64,000 nt of DNA, taken from contig NZ_JABMKZ010000004.1 of the NCBI RefSeq assembly GCF_013204855.1, forward strand, positions 248,001 through 312,000, read 5' to 3'. Shown here piece after piece: positions 17,147 to 25,969 of this stretch. The position numbers and the translations under genes were made by a program. Position 1 is the first letter of the stretch. Each line of letters opens with the position of its first letter. The notes beneath the pieces were generated by a model. It saw only the letters and a program-made list of their open reading frames with translations, did not search any database and was not told where the DNA came from. This DNA is from Paenibacillus alba. Lineage in GTDB: Bacteria > Bacillota > Bacilli > Paenibacillales > NBRC-103111.

Positions 17147-17827
17147 TTGAAAAAATACATCCTCGGCGGTATCACCGGGTTTCTCGTGGCTACGACACTG
17201 TCCGCACATGCGGAGGAAATGACTAGTATGATAGGAAAAACGATTCAGGGCGCTTTCCCCTTCCAGATCGAAGGCAAAACACTCGGAACGCCAGCAATTG
17301 TTGTGGATGGAACTTCCTACTTGCCGGTACGTGCATTTGGAGAAGCTACCGGATATGAGGTTTCATTTAATGCAGACCTTGGCGTTTCTCTTAAGAAAAA
17401 AGAGGAACAGCCCTCTCTTCCATCTCCATCTCCATCTCCTTCTCCAACGCCTTCACCATCCGCAACGCCAGAGCCGCCAGCAGTCGGTGACCCAAGTCGC
17501 GGATATCAGGCTATCAAATCGGTTAGTTTTAGCCTGAAGGATGAAAAAACGAAAAAAAGCACAGGCGATTTTGGCCTGATCCAAGTGGACGGAGCGCAGT
17601 ACGTCTCGCTCTCCACTGTAAGCAGCTTCTATACCGTCAGCTGGAATGAACCGCTGGTGCAGCTGAGTCTTAATGGTCAGCTTGTCACTTTAATTACCAC
17701 CAATAACCAATATTCCAAAGGAACTGGTGCTTTTACTTTTGACGGCACGATTTACGTAAATCTTACCATGCTGAATTTAAAGGGGGCTGTCAAAGAGGGG
17801 ATGCTTGTCTTAACGGAAGACCTATAA
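17147..17827 (+). CDS. Exported protein with copper-amine-oxidase N-terminal (stalk) domain
   Basis: This 226-residue protein has a signal peptide (about residues 1-23, ending AHAEE) and then a stalk domain recognised by VDGTSYLPVRAFGEATGYEV, common on the surface of Paenibacillus and thought to be structural. A Pro/Ser-rich linker (about residues 88-110) leads to a second beta-rich domain of similar style. The TTG start at 17147 is chosen because AAGGCGGTG lies 8 bases before it; an in-frame GTG at 17138 is part of that site. There is no operon partner. The role is unknown. Confidence 0.78.
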   Translation: MKKYILGGITGFLVATTLSAHAEEMTSMIGKTIQGAFPFQIEGKTLGTPAIVVDGTSYLPVRAFGEATGYEVSFNADLGVSLKKKEEQPSLPSPSPSPSPTPSPSATPEPPAVGDPSRGYQAIKSVSFSLKDEKTKKSTGDFGLIQVDGAQYVSLSTVSSFYTVSWNEPLVQLSLNGQLVTLITTNNQYSKGTGAFTFDGTIYVNLTMLNLKGAVKEGMLVLTEDL

Positions 17828-17876
17828 TTGTGTCAGCGTTCAGACTCTCCATAGATTTAGCACTTATGCTTAGCGC

Positions 17877-18070
17877 AAGAAAACCTGCAAAAGTGCAGGA
17901 ATTTCCGGGTGAATTCGGTTATAAAGTGGAAATGCCTGCAATTGTGCAGGTATTTTCATCGTTTCCAGCCTCTGATCCCAAAAAAGCCTCAAAAGCCTGC
18001 ACAAACGCAGGAATTTCATCATTGAGGCTGCTCCAAGTGCAAAAAAGATGCACAATTGCAGGTTTATAAT
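17877..18070 (+). repeat. Intergenic palindromic repeat element, CCTGCA family, copy 1
   Basis: Four short units lie in order: CCTGCAAAAGTGCAGG (17884), CCTGCAATTGTGCAGG (17935), CCTGCACAAACGCAGG (17996) and a GCAAAAAAGATG unit ending TTGCAGG (18038-18062). Each can form a small hairpin. The same four units in the same order occur inverted at 60860-61088. The gap 17828-18140 contains nothing else but the terminator at 18124. Confidence 0.8.
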
Positions 18071-18123
18071 AAGCAACTGGAGCTAGAGAGTGACTGCATC
18101 ACCCCAAGCCCTTATATGCCAAG

Positions 18124-18155
18124 AAAGAGCCCAATTATCGCTAATTGGGCTCTTT
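18124..18155 (-). terminator. Terminator overlapping the MarR stop codon
   Basis: Arms AAAGAGCCCAATT and AATTGGGCTCTTT, followed by CTT on the minus strand. The stem includes the last codons of the MarR gene. Confidence 0.85.
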
Positions 18156-18587
18156 GGCACGAATTTCATTGATCGTAAGATTGAATTTTTTAAGCAGTTG
18201 TGCGAATGTTTCGCATTCGTCTTCTGTCCACTCTTTTAACACTTCCTTAAGTCTGATCGATCTTGCCTGTTTATATTCTTCTAATTCTTGTTTTCCTAAA
18301 TCCGTTATTTGAAAGGTGTACGCTCTTCGATCTAGTGGATCAGGTATTCTGTATACATAGTCCTTCTGTTCTAATGACGCAGCTTGCCTACTAACAGTGG
18401 AAATGTCCAATTGGAATATTTCTGCTAGCGTTTTCACACCGGCACAGCCATGCGTGGATATTTGGTGCAGCAAAAGATACGCAGATCGATCGATATTACC
18501 GAATTTTTTATCAGCGGTTATGGAGGTAAGACGGCGAACAAAAATGGCCATTTCAAGTTCTATGCTTTCCAATGAATCTATTTTCAT
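18141..18587 (-). CDS. MarR-family regulator
   Basis: This 148-residue protein is a winged-helix MarR repressor. The recognition region is VKTLAEIFQLDISTVSRQAASLEQ (about residues 56-79) and the wing is IPDPLDRRAYTFQITDLG. It is divergent from the second efflux operon, which starts with another MarR gene, so the 220-base intergenic region may be bound by either or both. It has no co-transcribed target of its own and its stop codon lies inside a terminator stem. Confidence 0.85.
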   Translation of the reverse strand: MKIDSLESIELEMAIFVRRLTSITADKKFGNIDRSAYLLLHQISTHGCAGVKTLAEIFQLDISTVSRQAASLEQKDYVYRIPDPLDRRAYTFQITDLGKQELEEYKQARSIRLKEVLKEWTEDECETFAQLLKKFNLTINEIRAKEPN

Positions 18588-18670
18588 ACATTTTCACCTC
18601 ATTAGCTATATGAACCATGTTAACATACCCCACTCTAATTTTGAATCAAAAATGGGAACAGAAAAGTACA

Positions 18671-18726
18671 TTGACAACACGCCTTAAAGTTGTATAATAC
18701 AATAATGTAGTTTCATGATACAACTT
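18671..18726 (+). promoter_or_regulatory. Promoter and palindromic operator of second efflux operon
   Basis: TTGACA (18671-18676) and TATAAT (18693-18698) are 16 bases apart. The -10 lies inside the perfect palindrome TTGTATAATACAA (18690-18702), and AAGTTGTAT (18687) is the exact reverse complement of ATACAACTT (18718). A repressor bound here would block the promoter; one of the two flanking MarR proteins is the likely binder. Confidence 0.72.
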
Positions 18727-18807
18727 GTTTTTTTGGGGGAGTTCATTTTGCAAACATAATTTTCTATGAAGTTTTTAGTTGAGATTTTTTTGAAAAGAGG
18801 TGTGATG

Positions 18808-19245
18808 ATGTATCTGGAAACGAGCATCGCTAAACTTTTGAGACAATTGACGCGAACTCATAAAGAATCATTAGCTAAAAGGATTCATTGCATGGGTTTA
18901 ACACCTCCCCAATTCATGACGTTGCACCAAGTTAAAAAGGAGCCCAAGACGATCGGGCAGATTGTCGATGCCGTTGATTTATCCTACAGTACCGTTTCGG
19001 GGATCATCGATCGGCTTGAACGCGATGGGTGGATTAATCGTGTGAAGGACGAAGCGGATCGCCGCGTGACTTGGATTTATATGTCGGAGAAAATGCAAGC
19101 AAGGTTTGAGGAAAATTCTTTTTTCCAAGAAGCTAATTATTCTAAATTTCTAAATGGATTCTCGGAAGAAGAACTCATCATCATTCATAGTTCTTTCGAT
19201 TTGATTACTAGACAATTGGAAAAGAAGGTTGAGGAGAAATCATGA
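18808..19245 (+). CDS. MarR-family regulator leading the second efflux operon
   Basis: This 145-residue MarR protein has the winged-helix core TIGQIVDAVDLSYSTVSGIIDRLE, and its wing carries DEADRRVTWIYMS. Two ATG codons lie at 18805 and 18808; the second has better spacing from AGAGGTG. Upstream in-frame codons reach 18766 without a ribosome site. Its TGA overlaps the ATG of the short adaptor gene by four bases, so the repressor and pump are translationally coupled. It likely represses its own operon through 18687-18726 and is released by a pump substrate. Confidence 0.88.
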   Translation: MYLETSIAKLLRQLTRTHKESLAKRIHCMGLTPPQFMTLHQVKKEPKTIGQIVDAVDLSYSTVSGIIDRLERDGWINRVKDEADRRVTWIYMSEKMQARFEENSFFQEANYSKFLNGFSEEELIIIHSSFDLITRQLEKKVEEKS

Positions 19246-19901
19246 AGCGTAAAGTAATGTTGTATGTCATATTGACAGCTTTGGTAGTCGTTGGTGGAGG
19301 AATCGGCGGTTATTTTTGGTATGAAGGTCAGAACTATCTTTCTACAGATGATTCCAGACTTGCCGGAGATATCTACAAAGTCATGCCGCGAATTACCGGA
19401 AAAGTGACCTCGTTGCAAGTTAACGAAGGAGATCATGTTCTTGCCGATCAGATTATCGGACAGCAGGACAACAATAATTTGCCTACAAGCAGCCTAGATC
19501 AAGCGGCACTACGGTCCCCTATTGAAGGAACTGTCATCAAAACATTGGTTAAAGTCGGGGAAGTCTCCTCACCGGGTCAGACGGTAGCGATGGTCGTCGA
19601 TACGAACAAATTGTACGTTTCGGCCAATATTGAGGAAACCCAGATTTATAAAATCAAGGAAGGCGAAAAAGTAGAAATCAATTTGGACAATTTCCCAGGC
19701 AAAGTGCTAGTAGGCAAAGTGAAAGAAATCAGCAAAGCTACGGCGTCGACCTTTTCGCTGCTGCCTTCTACCAACACTAGCGGGAATTTCACAAAAGTAA
19801 CGCAACGTATCCCTATCAAAATTGCAATCGATGACAACCAAGGGCTTGATTTATCACCAGGAATCAGCTCCTCGATCAAAATTCATTTGAAGGGCAACTA
19901 A
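19242..19901 (+). CDS. Short HlyD/EmrA-like membrane adaptor without hairpin (paralogue)
   Basis: This 219-residue protein is the same length as, and largely identical to, the protein at 2201-2860, with an N-terminal membrane helix, lipoyl halves KVTSLQVNEGDHVLADQ and LRSPIEGTVIKTLVKVGE, and a barrel ending IKIHLKGN. The coiled-coil hairpin of usual EmrA proteins is missing here too, so the loss predates the duplication. It overlaps the MarR gene by four bases and is followed after 21 bases by the lipoprotein adaptor. Confidence 0.88.
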   Translation: MKRKVMLYVILTALVVVGGGIGGYFWYEGQNYLSTDDSRLAGDIYKVMPRITGKVTSLQVNEGDHVLADQIIGQQDNNNLPTSSLDQAALRSPIEGTVIKTLVKVGEVSSPGQTVAMVVDTNKLYVSANIEETQIYKIKEGEKVEINLDNFPGKVLVGKVKEISKATASTFSLLPSTNTSGNFTKVTQRIPIKIAIDDNQGLDLSPGISSSIKIHLKGN

Positions 19902-19922
19902 AAGAAGAGGAGTTAGTCAACG

Positions 19923-21239
19923 ATGAGTAAACGAAATCAATTAATCGTACCAGCGATTCTCATAATTGCAGCCATTGCTGTTCTTCCTGGATGTGGCGCT
20001 GAAGTCTCAGGGCAAGTGGATTCCACAGCAGTCCCGATTCATGTCATTAAACTGGGGCAACCTGCATCTGCAGGTCTAAGCGGTAAAGTCATTCCAGATC
20101 AGGATATTAAAATTGTATCCAAAGTAGCTGGCAAAGTAGCCAGTGTCAATGTACAAGAAGGCAGTAAAGTCAAACAAGGCGATGTGTTGATTCAGCTGGA
20201 AACAGGCGATTTAAATCAACAAGTGAAACAAGCCGAATCCTCCCTCCTTGCGGCGCAAGCGAAACTTGTCGATACGAAAGCCGGTGCCCGTTCACAAGAA
20301 ATTCAAGGTCTTCAAAGCGCAGTGAGCGCAGCTCAAGGAGCTTACCAACAGGCAACCGCGGCCATGGAGCAAGCCAAAGCGGGATTAGAACTTGCTACCA
20401 GCACTTATAACCGATTAAGAAATTCATACGACAGCAATTCTGGGGTGACTCAGGAGGATTTGGATAAAGGAACGCTCGATTATGAAAAGGCGAAAGCCAG
20501 CTCCGAGCAAGCACAAGGCGCGCAAAAAGCGGCTGAAGCTCAGTTGCAAGGAGCAGAAGCAAAGCTGCAATTAGCCAAAATCGGGCCGACTGATAACACA
20601 ATTTCAGCGCTTCAGGCGGATGTTGACCGTTTAAATGCAGGTTTAGAGCTTGCGAACAGCGGATTAAACAATGCTACGATTACTGCGCCGATAGACGGGC
20701 TTATTGTCAAAAAAAGCATCTCTATAGGTGAGCTTGCCCAGCCTGGTGTGCAGGTCCTCTCTCTTGTCAATATGGATCAAGTCCAAGTGGAATTGAGTGT
20801 ATCCGATAGCCAAATCTCGCAAGTAAAGGCTGGCATGAAAGTAGACGTTGCCATACAAAACCTGCCGAACCAAACCTTTAAAGGTGAAATATTCTTCGTT
20901 AGCCCCGTCGCTAACGCGAACAGCAACACATTCCCTGTTAAAGTGAAAGTAGACAATAAAGATGGTTTCCTGTTTGCTGGGATGGTAGCTGAAGTTAAAC
21001 TGAATGCCGCTCAGGAGAGCCGTTTGGAAATTCCGAAGAGCGCCATTATTAAAAAGGATCAGAAAGAATATCTGTTCACAGCAGACGACAATACAGCCCA
21101 CCTCGTGGAAGTAAAAACGGAGGAGAAAAATCAGGATTGGTTGTATGTGCTGCCTAACGATAAACTCAAAGCTAATGAACAAATCGTCGTGAATCCGACA
21201 GACAAGATTGCTGAAGGCACGAAGGTAAAAGCCGAATAG
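19923..21239 (+). CDS. Lipoprotein HlyD/RND-type adaptor (paralogue)
   Basis: This is a 438-residue lipoprotein with lipobox LPGC, lipoyl halves (KVASVNVQEGSKVKQGD; ATITAPIDGLIVKKSISIGE) around a long coiled-coil hairpin at about residues 90-230, and a C-terminal barrel. It matches the protein at 864-2180 along its full length without a length change. GAGGAG lies upstream of the ATG. It should assemble with the short adaptor and the MFS pump encoded on either side. Confidence 0.9.
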   Translation: MSKRNQLIVPAILIIAAIAVLPGCGAEVSGQVDSTAVPIHVIKLGQPASAGLSGKVIPDQDIKIVSKVAGKVASVNVQEGSKVKQGDVLIQLETGDLNQQVKQAESSLLAAQAKLVDTKAGARSQEIQGLQSAVSAAQGAYQQATAAMEQAKAGLELATSTYNRLRNSYDSNSGVTQEDLDKGTLDYEKAKASSEQAQGAQKAAEAQLQGAEAKLQLAKIGPTDNTISALQADVDRLNAGLELANSGLNNATITAPIDGLIVKKSISIGELAQPGVQVLSLVNMDQVQVELSVSDSQISQVKAGMKVDVAIQNLPNQTFKGEIFFVSPVANANSNTFPVKVKVDNKDGFLFAGMVAEVKLNAAQESRLEIPKSAIIKKDQKEYLFTADDNTAHLVEVKTEEKNQDWLYVLPNDKLKANEQIVVNPTDKIAEGTKVKAE

Positions 21240-21250
21240 GAGGCGCAGCT

Positions 21251-22816
21251 ATGGCCGATGCATCGGCAGTTAAACAACAAGAATCAGAAGGCAATGGCAA
21301 AATGTGGCTGTCGCTTATCGCTATCGTCATGGGTACCTTCGTTGCCGTTCTCAACAGCAGCTTAATGAATGTAGCCATGAACAAGTTCGTTGCCGTTTTT
21401 GGCTCGGATATCAATACGATGCAGTGGGTCATTACGGGATATACATTGGCATCTGCGATGGTTATTCCGATGAGCGGCTTTCTCGGTGCCAAATTCGGAA
21501 ATAAAAACATCTTTATTTACTCTGTAGCCGGGTTCACATTATTTTCCGTAGTTTGTGGCCTGGCATGGAGCTCTAGTACGATGATCTTGTTCCGAATCAT
21601 CCAAGGATTTGCCGGCGGGTTTATTATGCCAATCGGGATGTCCATTATTTATACGACGTTTCCTAGGGAGAAAACCGGTACAGCGATTGGCTTGTGGGGA
21701 GTTGCAGCGATGTGCGCTCCTGCACTCGGGCCAACGTTCGGTGGATATCTGATTCAAAATTACAGCTGGCGGCTGCTCTTTTTCATTAATATACCTATTG
21801 GCATTCTTGCCGTAGTACTTGGAAAAGTTCTGCTGAAAGAATCTCCCCGAAGAGAAGGATTGAAATTTGACTTAACCGGGGCTATTCTATCCATGATCTT
21901 CTTTGGAAGCTTGCTGCTCGCTCTAAGCAAAGGGCAGTCACAAGGATGGTCATCCTTATTCATCATTAGCCTGCTTTTTACTGCTTTCTTCAGCTTGCTG
22001 CTGCTGATCTGGGTAGAACTCGGAGTCGAGCAGCCCGTTCTTGACTTAAAGCTTTTTAAAAATTTAAAATTTACCATTAGTGTTATTGCGGGTAGTTTAG
22101 TTATGATGGGTATGATGGGCGGTACGTTTCTGACCCCCTTATATTTGCAAAACATACAAGGTCTTACCGCGATGCAGACCGGAATATTGATGATGCCTCA
22201 ATCCATCGCGATGGCGCTGATGATGCCGATTAGTGGAAAACTGGCAGATAAATTTGGGATTGTCCCCTTATGTATCACAGGTCTTACCATCTTGGGTGTA
22301 ACGACGCTGGATCTGCACCATTTGACGACGGATACGCCTAACCATTGGCTCAATACGATATTAACGATCCGCGGGATTGGAATCGGGCTCTGTATGATGC
22401 CGCTGACCACAGCAGGCATGCGTGCGGTATCTCCGCAGCAGGTCGGCAACGCCTCTCCCCTATCCAACGTGGTTCGGCAGGTTGCTGGGTCTCTAGGGAT
22501 TGCCATCTTTACGGCGCTCATGAGCAATCGTCAGATTATTCATTTTCAGCATATCAGCGATAGTGTTCCTGTAGATTCACTTACAGCGAATAGTACGGTA
22601 TCCATGCTTTCAGGCGCCATTTATTCGTGGTCGATCGACATGACAACAGCCTCTGGAACTGCGGCTACTTATCTAGCCGGATTCATGCAAAAAGAATCAT
22701 TGGTCAGGTCCATTGCTGACACTTTTTATATTTCTGCGATTCCTGCTTTTATATGTATCCCTTTCGTTCTTTTCTTTATCCAGAGAAAAAAAGCGTCAAA
22801 GGATATCAATGACTAA
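21251..22816 (+). CDS. DHA2-type MFS drug efflux pump
   Basis: This complete 521-residue pump has about 14 membrane helices. It shows WVITGYTLASAMV, GAKFGNKN (motif A region), GLWGVAAMCAPALGPTFGG (motif C, the antiporter signature) and a Lys-rich tail. EmrB/QacA relatives export hydrophobic drugs in exchange for protons. AGGAGG precedes the ATG, 11 bases after the adaptor gene. It is the counterpart of the edge-cut gene at 1-852. The next gene, for an SLH protein, starts 47 bases on without a clear terminator. Confidence 0.93.
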   Translation: MADASAVKQQESEGNGKMWLSLIAIVMGTFVAVLNSSLMNVAMNKFVAVFGSDINTMQWVITGYTLASAMVIPMSGFLGAKFGNKNIFIYSVAGFTLFSVVCGLAWSSSTMILFRIIQGFAGGFIMPIGMSIIYTTFPREKTGTAIGLWGVAAMCAPALGPTFGGYLIQNYSWRLLFFINIPIGILAVVLGKVLLKESPRREGLKFDLTGAILSMIFFGSLLLALSKGQSQGWSSLFIISLLFTAFFSLLLLIWVELGVEQPVLDLKLFKNLKFTISVIAGSLVMMGMMGGTFLTPLYLQNIQGLTAMQTGILMMPQSIAMALMMPISGKLADKFGIVPLCITGLTILGVTTLDLHHLTTDTPNHWLNTILTIRGIGIGLCMMPLTTAGMRAVSPQQVGNASPLSNVVRQVAGSLGIAIFTALMSNRQIIHFQHISDSVPVDSLTANSTVSMLSGAIYSWSIDMTTASGTAATYLAGFMQKESLVRSIADTFYISAIPAFICIPFVLFFIQRKKASKDIND

Positions 22817-22863
22817 ATGATTTATACCCAGATTCCAAATCGAGTTTTGAGAGGAGTACGAAA

Positions 22864-25182
22864 ATGAAGAAAAGTTTATCAGTTATCATGAGCACCGCAA
22901 TGGCCCTTACTTTGTTTTCATCTGCAGCTCTAGGTGCAGCCGCCCCTAAAACCTCCGCAGATTTCAGTGATTTAAATCAGCTTGATGCCGCAACGAAGGC
23001 TAAGTTTGACGCGATGATTGCCGCGGGTATTTTTGATGGGGTCAGTGATGGCCTCTTTGGTCTTCATGATAAAATGAACCGTGCCCAATTTGCCAAAGTA
23101 GCTGCTTTGATCTTCGGATTAAAAGTAGATTCTTCTTTGAAGGTATCCAGTTTCAGCGATGTGAGCAGCACTGATCCGGCTAACGGCTATGCTCTGCCTT
23201 ATATCGAAGCGCTGAAAGCCGCTAACCTTACCGATGGCTTTGGTCCAGGCACGTATAACCCTGCAGGTGAAGTAACGAAAGAACAGCTGGCCGCCTTCCT
23301 AATCCGCGGATTGAATAAGGATGCTGAGGCCAAAGGGAATGCTGGAGTTAATGACAGCACCGTCTCGAGTTGGGCCAAGGGGTACGCTGCACTTGCTATT
23401 CAATTGAACTTGCTCGGGAACTTGGCTGACGGTACATTCGGGGGGATCGCACCTGCCACACGCGACCTGCTAGTGACTTCCTCTTATGCAGCCAAGCAGC
23501 AATTTGTGCCTGGTCAACATACAGAGATTCGTGTAGATGAAATGAAAGCCTACACCCTCCCTGGTGGCTCACAGGCTCAAGTCAAAAGTATGCTGCAGGA
23601 AAAAACAACAGACGGTTGGAGAATTGGGACTGTCGTTAAGCTGACCAATTCGTCCAGTTCCACGATACGGATTCCCGACTATGAACTCCGTGTCAAAACG
23701 GCTGATGGCACGGACTATACACTAGTGCCGAGCGCAAACAATGCCCACTCTATTCTGCCGCAGAGCGATGTGACACTCAGCTATATGACCGATATCAATG
23801 TAAAGTCGGACGTAACTTTAACCGATATCCTTTGGATTGATGTGAATCAAAAAGTATATCCTAAGCAGGAAACCCTGCTCGCCGATTCTCCCATTTCTTC
23901 GATTGTATGGCGCGGTAAAGATGCTGTTATTAAGGACCCAGCCCTACTAGGGAATTGGGGAGCTATCTTTTCGGTTCCTGGCGTGACTTCATCATTGAAA
24001 TATTCGGCTACAAGTTTGTCCAAGCAGTTCACTGGGCAATCGCCAACGTATATCGTGCAGGTTAAAGTCCAAAATTCAGGAAGTTATGCGGAAACCATTC
24101 CCGATTTCACACTCAGCGGGAAATCGGAAGGGCAATCTTTTATTGGAAAAAGGGTTGAAGAATCCCCAATAAGTCTCAATGCCGGAGAGCAGAAATATAT
24201 TCATTTTGCGATCACGACCGATACGAATACGCAATTGAATGCCTTCTATGTTCTTACGCCTGAAAGCTTCTTGAAACAAGGCCAGACAGCACCGATTCAG
24301 TACTATACGGGACGCATCGGATTTGGACTTCCAGCTAATGGAGGATCAGATACAAGCACAGTCCCTGCTGGAGGCAACTATACCTTCGGTACACCCATGG
24401 TCTTCGAGCAAGGAAATGAGTTCATCAATCCAAATCTGGCTGTATCGCTTGAAGAATTGCATGTTACGAATAACGAAGAAACCGGAAATAAAACCGGTCT
24501 TGCTAAATTCAAACTGGTCAATAAAAGCGATAAGCCCATTCCGGTACCAGCAATTGCCGCTGATTTAACGGGTAAAGATGGTTACACCTATACGGGCAGC
24601 CGACAAACAATGGGTACTTCCGATATTGCTCCCGGAACAGGCGTCGTAGTTAGCTATGGCTATACTATTCCATCCACTGACCAAAGTGATCAGTATAAAT
24701 TGAATGTGCAAGGCGTCCTGTCAGGAGCTGGACAAGGACAACCGGCTAATGGTTCTTCAACCTATAAATCTACGATTGCCAGCTACAATGTCAGCTCGCA
24801 AACCGACAATGATCATAACAATGTTTCCTTATATCCATTCAAGCTGAACATCAAAAGCTGGACATTATCCCAGCTGGCTTCTCCGACATTATCCTATACG
24901 TATAAATTAAATCTGGACATGGACATTACACGTGATCCTGAAGTCATCGTGGATAATAACTTCTCCAAATTGAAATTTGAACTGGTTGATGGTTCCGGAA
25001 GTTCACTGGGCTCGAGTTCCTTCCCTTTCACTGGAACAAATCGTTTGGTGAGCGGCAACCAATCGCTGAGCTTCAACAATCTCACTCAAAGCCAAGTTCA
25101 AAACAATGTGTCGATCAAAGTCTATGAAACTGTGACTACACCGAATGGCGAAGTTGACAGATTCATTGCAGAATTAAAATAA
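22864..25182 (+). CDS. SLH-domain surface protein following the efflux genes
   Basis: This 772-residue protein has a signal peptide (about residues 1-27, ending ALGAAA) followed by three S-layer-homology modules at about residues 33-212 (FSDLNQLDAATKAKFDAMI; ANGYALPYIEALKAANLTDG; VSSWAKGYAALAIQLNLLG), which bind pyruvylated wall polymer. The remaining 550 residues are beta-rich with several Ig-like stretches and no domain I recognise. GAGGAG lies 7 bases before the ATG. The 47-base gap after the pump gene has no terminator, so co-transcription is likely. A terminator lies at 25217. A part in export is a guess from position only. Confidence 0.85.
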   Translation: MKKSLSVIMSTAMALTLFSSAALGAAAPKTSADFSDLNQLDAATKAKFDAMIAAGIFDGVSDGLFGLHDKMNRAQFAKVAALIFGLKVDSSLKVSSFSDVSSTDPANGYALPYIEALKAANLTDGFGPGTYNPAGEVTKEQLAAFLIRGLNKDAEAKGNAGVNDSTVSSWAKGYAALAIQLNLLGNLADGTFGGIAPATRDLLVTSSYAAKQQFVPGQHTEIRVDEMKAYTLPGGSQAQVKSMLQEKTTDGWRIGTVVKLTNSSSSTIRIPDYELRVKTADGTDYTLVPSANNAHSILPQSDVTLSYMTDINVKSDVTLTDILWIDVNQKVYPKQETLLADSPISSIVWRGKDAVIKDPALLGNWGAIFSVPGVTSSLKYSATSLSKQFTGQSPTYIVQVKVQNSGSYAETIPDFTLSGKSEGQSFIGKRVEESPISLNAGEQKYIHFAITTDTNTQLNAFYVLTPESFLKQGQTAPIQYYTGRIGFGLPANGGSDTSTVPAGGNYTFGTPMVFEQGNEFINPNLAVSLEELHVTNNEETGNKTGLAKFKLVNKSDKPIPVPAIAADLTGKDGYTYTGSRQTMGTSDIAPGTGVVVSYGYTIPSTDQSDQYKLNVQGVLSGAGQGQPANGSSTYKSTIASYNVSSQTDNDHNNVSLYPFKLNIKSWTLSQLASPTLSYTYKLNLDMDITRDPEVIVDNNFSKLKFELVDGSGSSLGSSSFPFTGTNRLVSGNQSLSFNNLTQSQVQNNVSIKVYETVTTPNGEVDRFIAELK

Positions 25183-25216
25183 AGATTTAATATCTTATGG
25201 TAAAATGAATTGAAAA

Positions 25217-25250
25217 AACGGAGCCCGCGAAATTGCGTGGCTCCGTTTTT
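25217..25250 (+). terminator. Terminator after SLH protein gene
   Basis: AACGGAGCC and GGCTCCGTT arms, inner CGC/GCG pairs, then TTTTT. Confidence 0.88.
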
Positions 25251-25257
25251 AAATACG

Positions 25258-25295
25258 AAAAAGGGAACTGAATCGCGAACTCGATTTGTTCCTCT
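25258..25295 (-). terminator. Terminator after lipoprotein gene
   Basis: AGGGAAC/GTTCCT outer and AATCG/CGATT inner stems; the minus-strand tail is TTTTTC. It belongs to the gene ending at 25354. Confidence 0.7.
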
Positions 25296-25353
25296 AAGCT
25301 GAAGGATGAGTTGTTCAACCTCCCTTTTGTACCTTGTATTGAAAGATAGGTGT

Positions 25354-25848
25354 CTAGTGTACTTCCACAACCACGCTACCGAATAACTTTTCCTCTACAT
25401 AAGCTTCTAGCCTCCATAGTCCCTTTGAAGGTAAAATCATCATTGATGGCATTCTACCTACCTTATCATTATCTTTTATGGCGGTATTTGGAATTCCTAT
25501 GCTGCCTTCAAAAACATTTACTTTTTCTCCTGTTTTTTTGCTCACTCCGATAATCTTTACCTTCTTACCAAATAAATTTTGCGTTTCTTGTGGTGTTTCA
25601 GCCCAAAAATGCCACATATACTTCTGTTTTTTACCAGGATAAAACCGAACAACCTCATTATCATCATAAATAAATCCGATTTTACCTTGTTCACCTAACA
25701 ATATAAAATTATCGTTTTTAAACATACTGCTTACTTTCCAAGACTCGTCTAATACGGTAGAGCTTTCCTTGATTATTACGTCGGTATCAGTTTTGGTACA
25801 ACCCGTTAAGAATAACAGCAAAACTATATAACCTAATCTCATTCTCAT
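25354..25848 (-). CDS. Small lipoprotein of unknown function, possibly DUF4871-like
   Basis: This 164-residue exported lipoprotein has a signal peptide and lipobox LTGC at about residues 10-13. The mature part has the stretch KYMWHFWAE near residue 75, which I associate with DUF4871 proteins of Bacillus, though only from memory. The start at 25848 is set by AGGAG eight bases upstream; the frame is open to 25890. Single gene with its own terminator. No function can be assigned. Confidence 0.72.
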   Translation of the reverse strand: MRMRLGYIVLLLFLTGCTKTDTDVIIKESSTVLDESWKVSSMFKNDNFILLGEQGKIGFIYDDNEVVRFYPGKKQKYMWHFWAETPQETQNLFGKKVKIIGVSKKTGEKVNVFEGSIGIPNTAIKDNDKVGRMPSMMILPSKGLWRLEAYVEEKLFGSVVVEVH

Positions 25849-25969
25849 TATGCCATCTCCTATAATTAGATGAATATTTGCCCAATGCACGCTCTAAACA
25901 TATCAGGTTTACCAATTTAGACTTGTAATCCTTACGAGCAATCTCGTAGGACGGCGCGCATTTACTTAT

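Noticed and set aside
17877-18070. CRISPR-like array of spaced short repeats
   Set aside because: The repeats are only about 16 bases, palindromic, unequally spaced and not identical; no cas genes are near. It is better explained as a hairpin repeat element.
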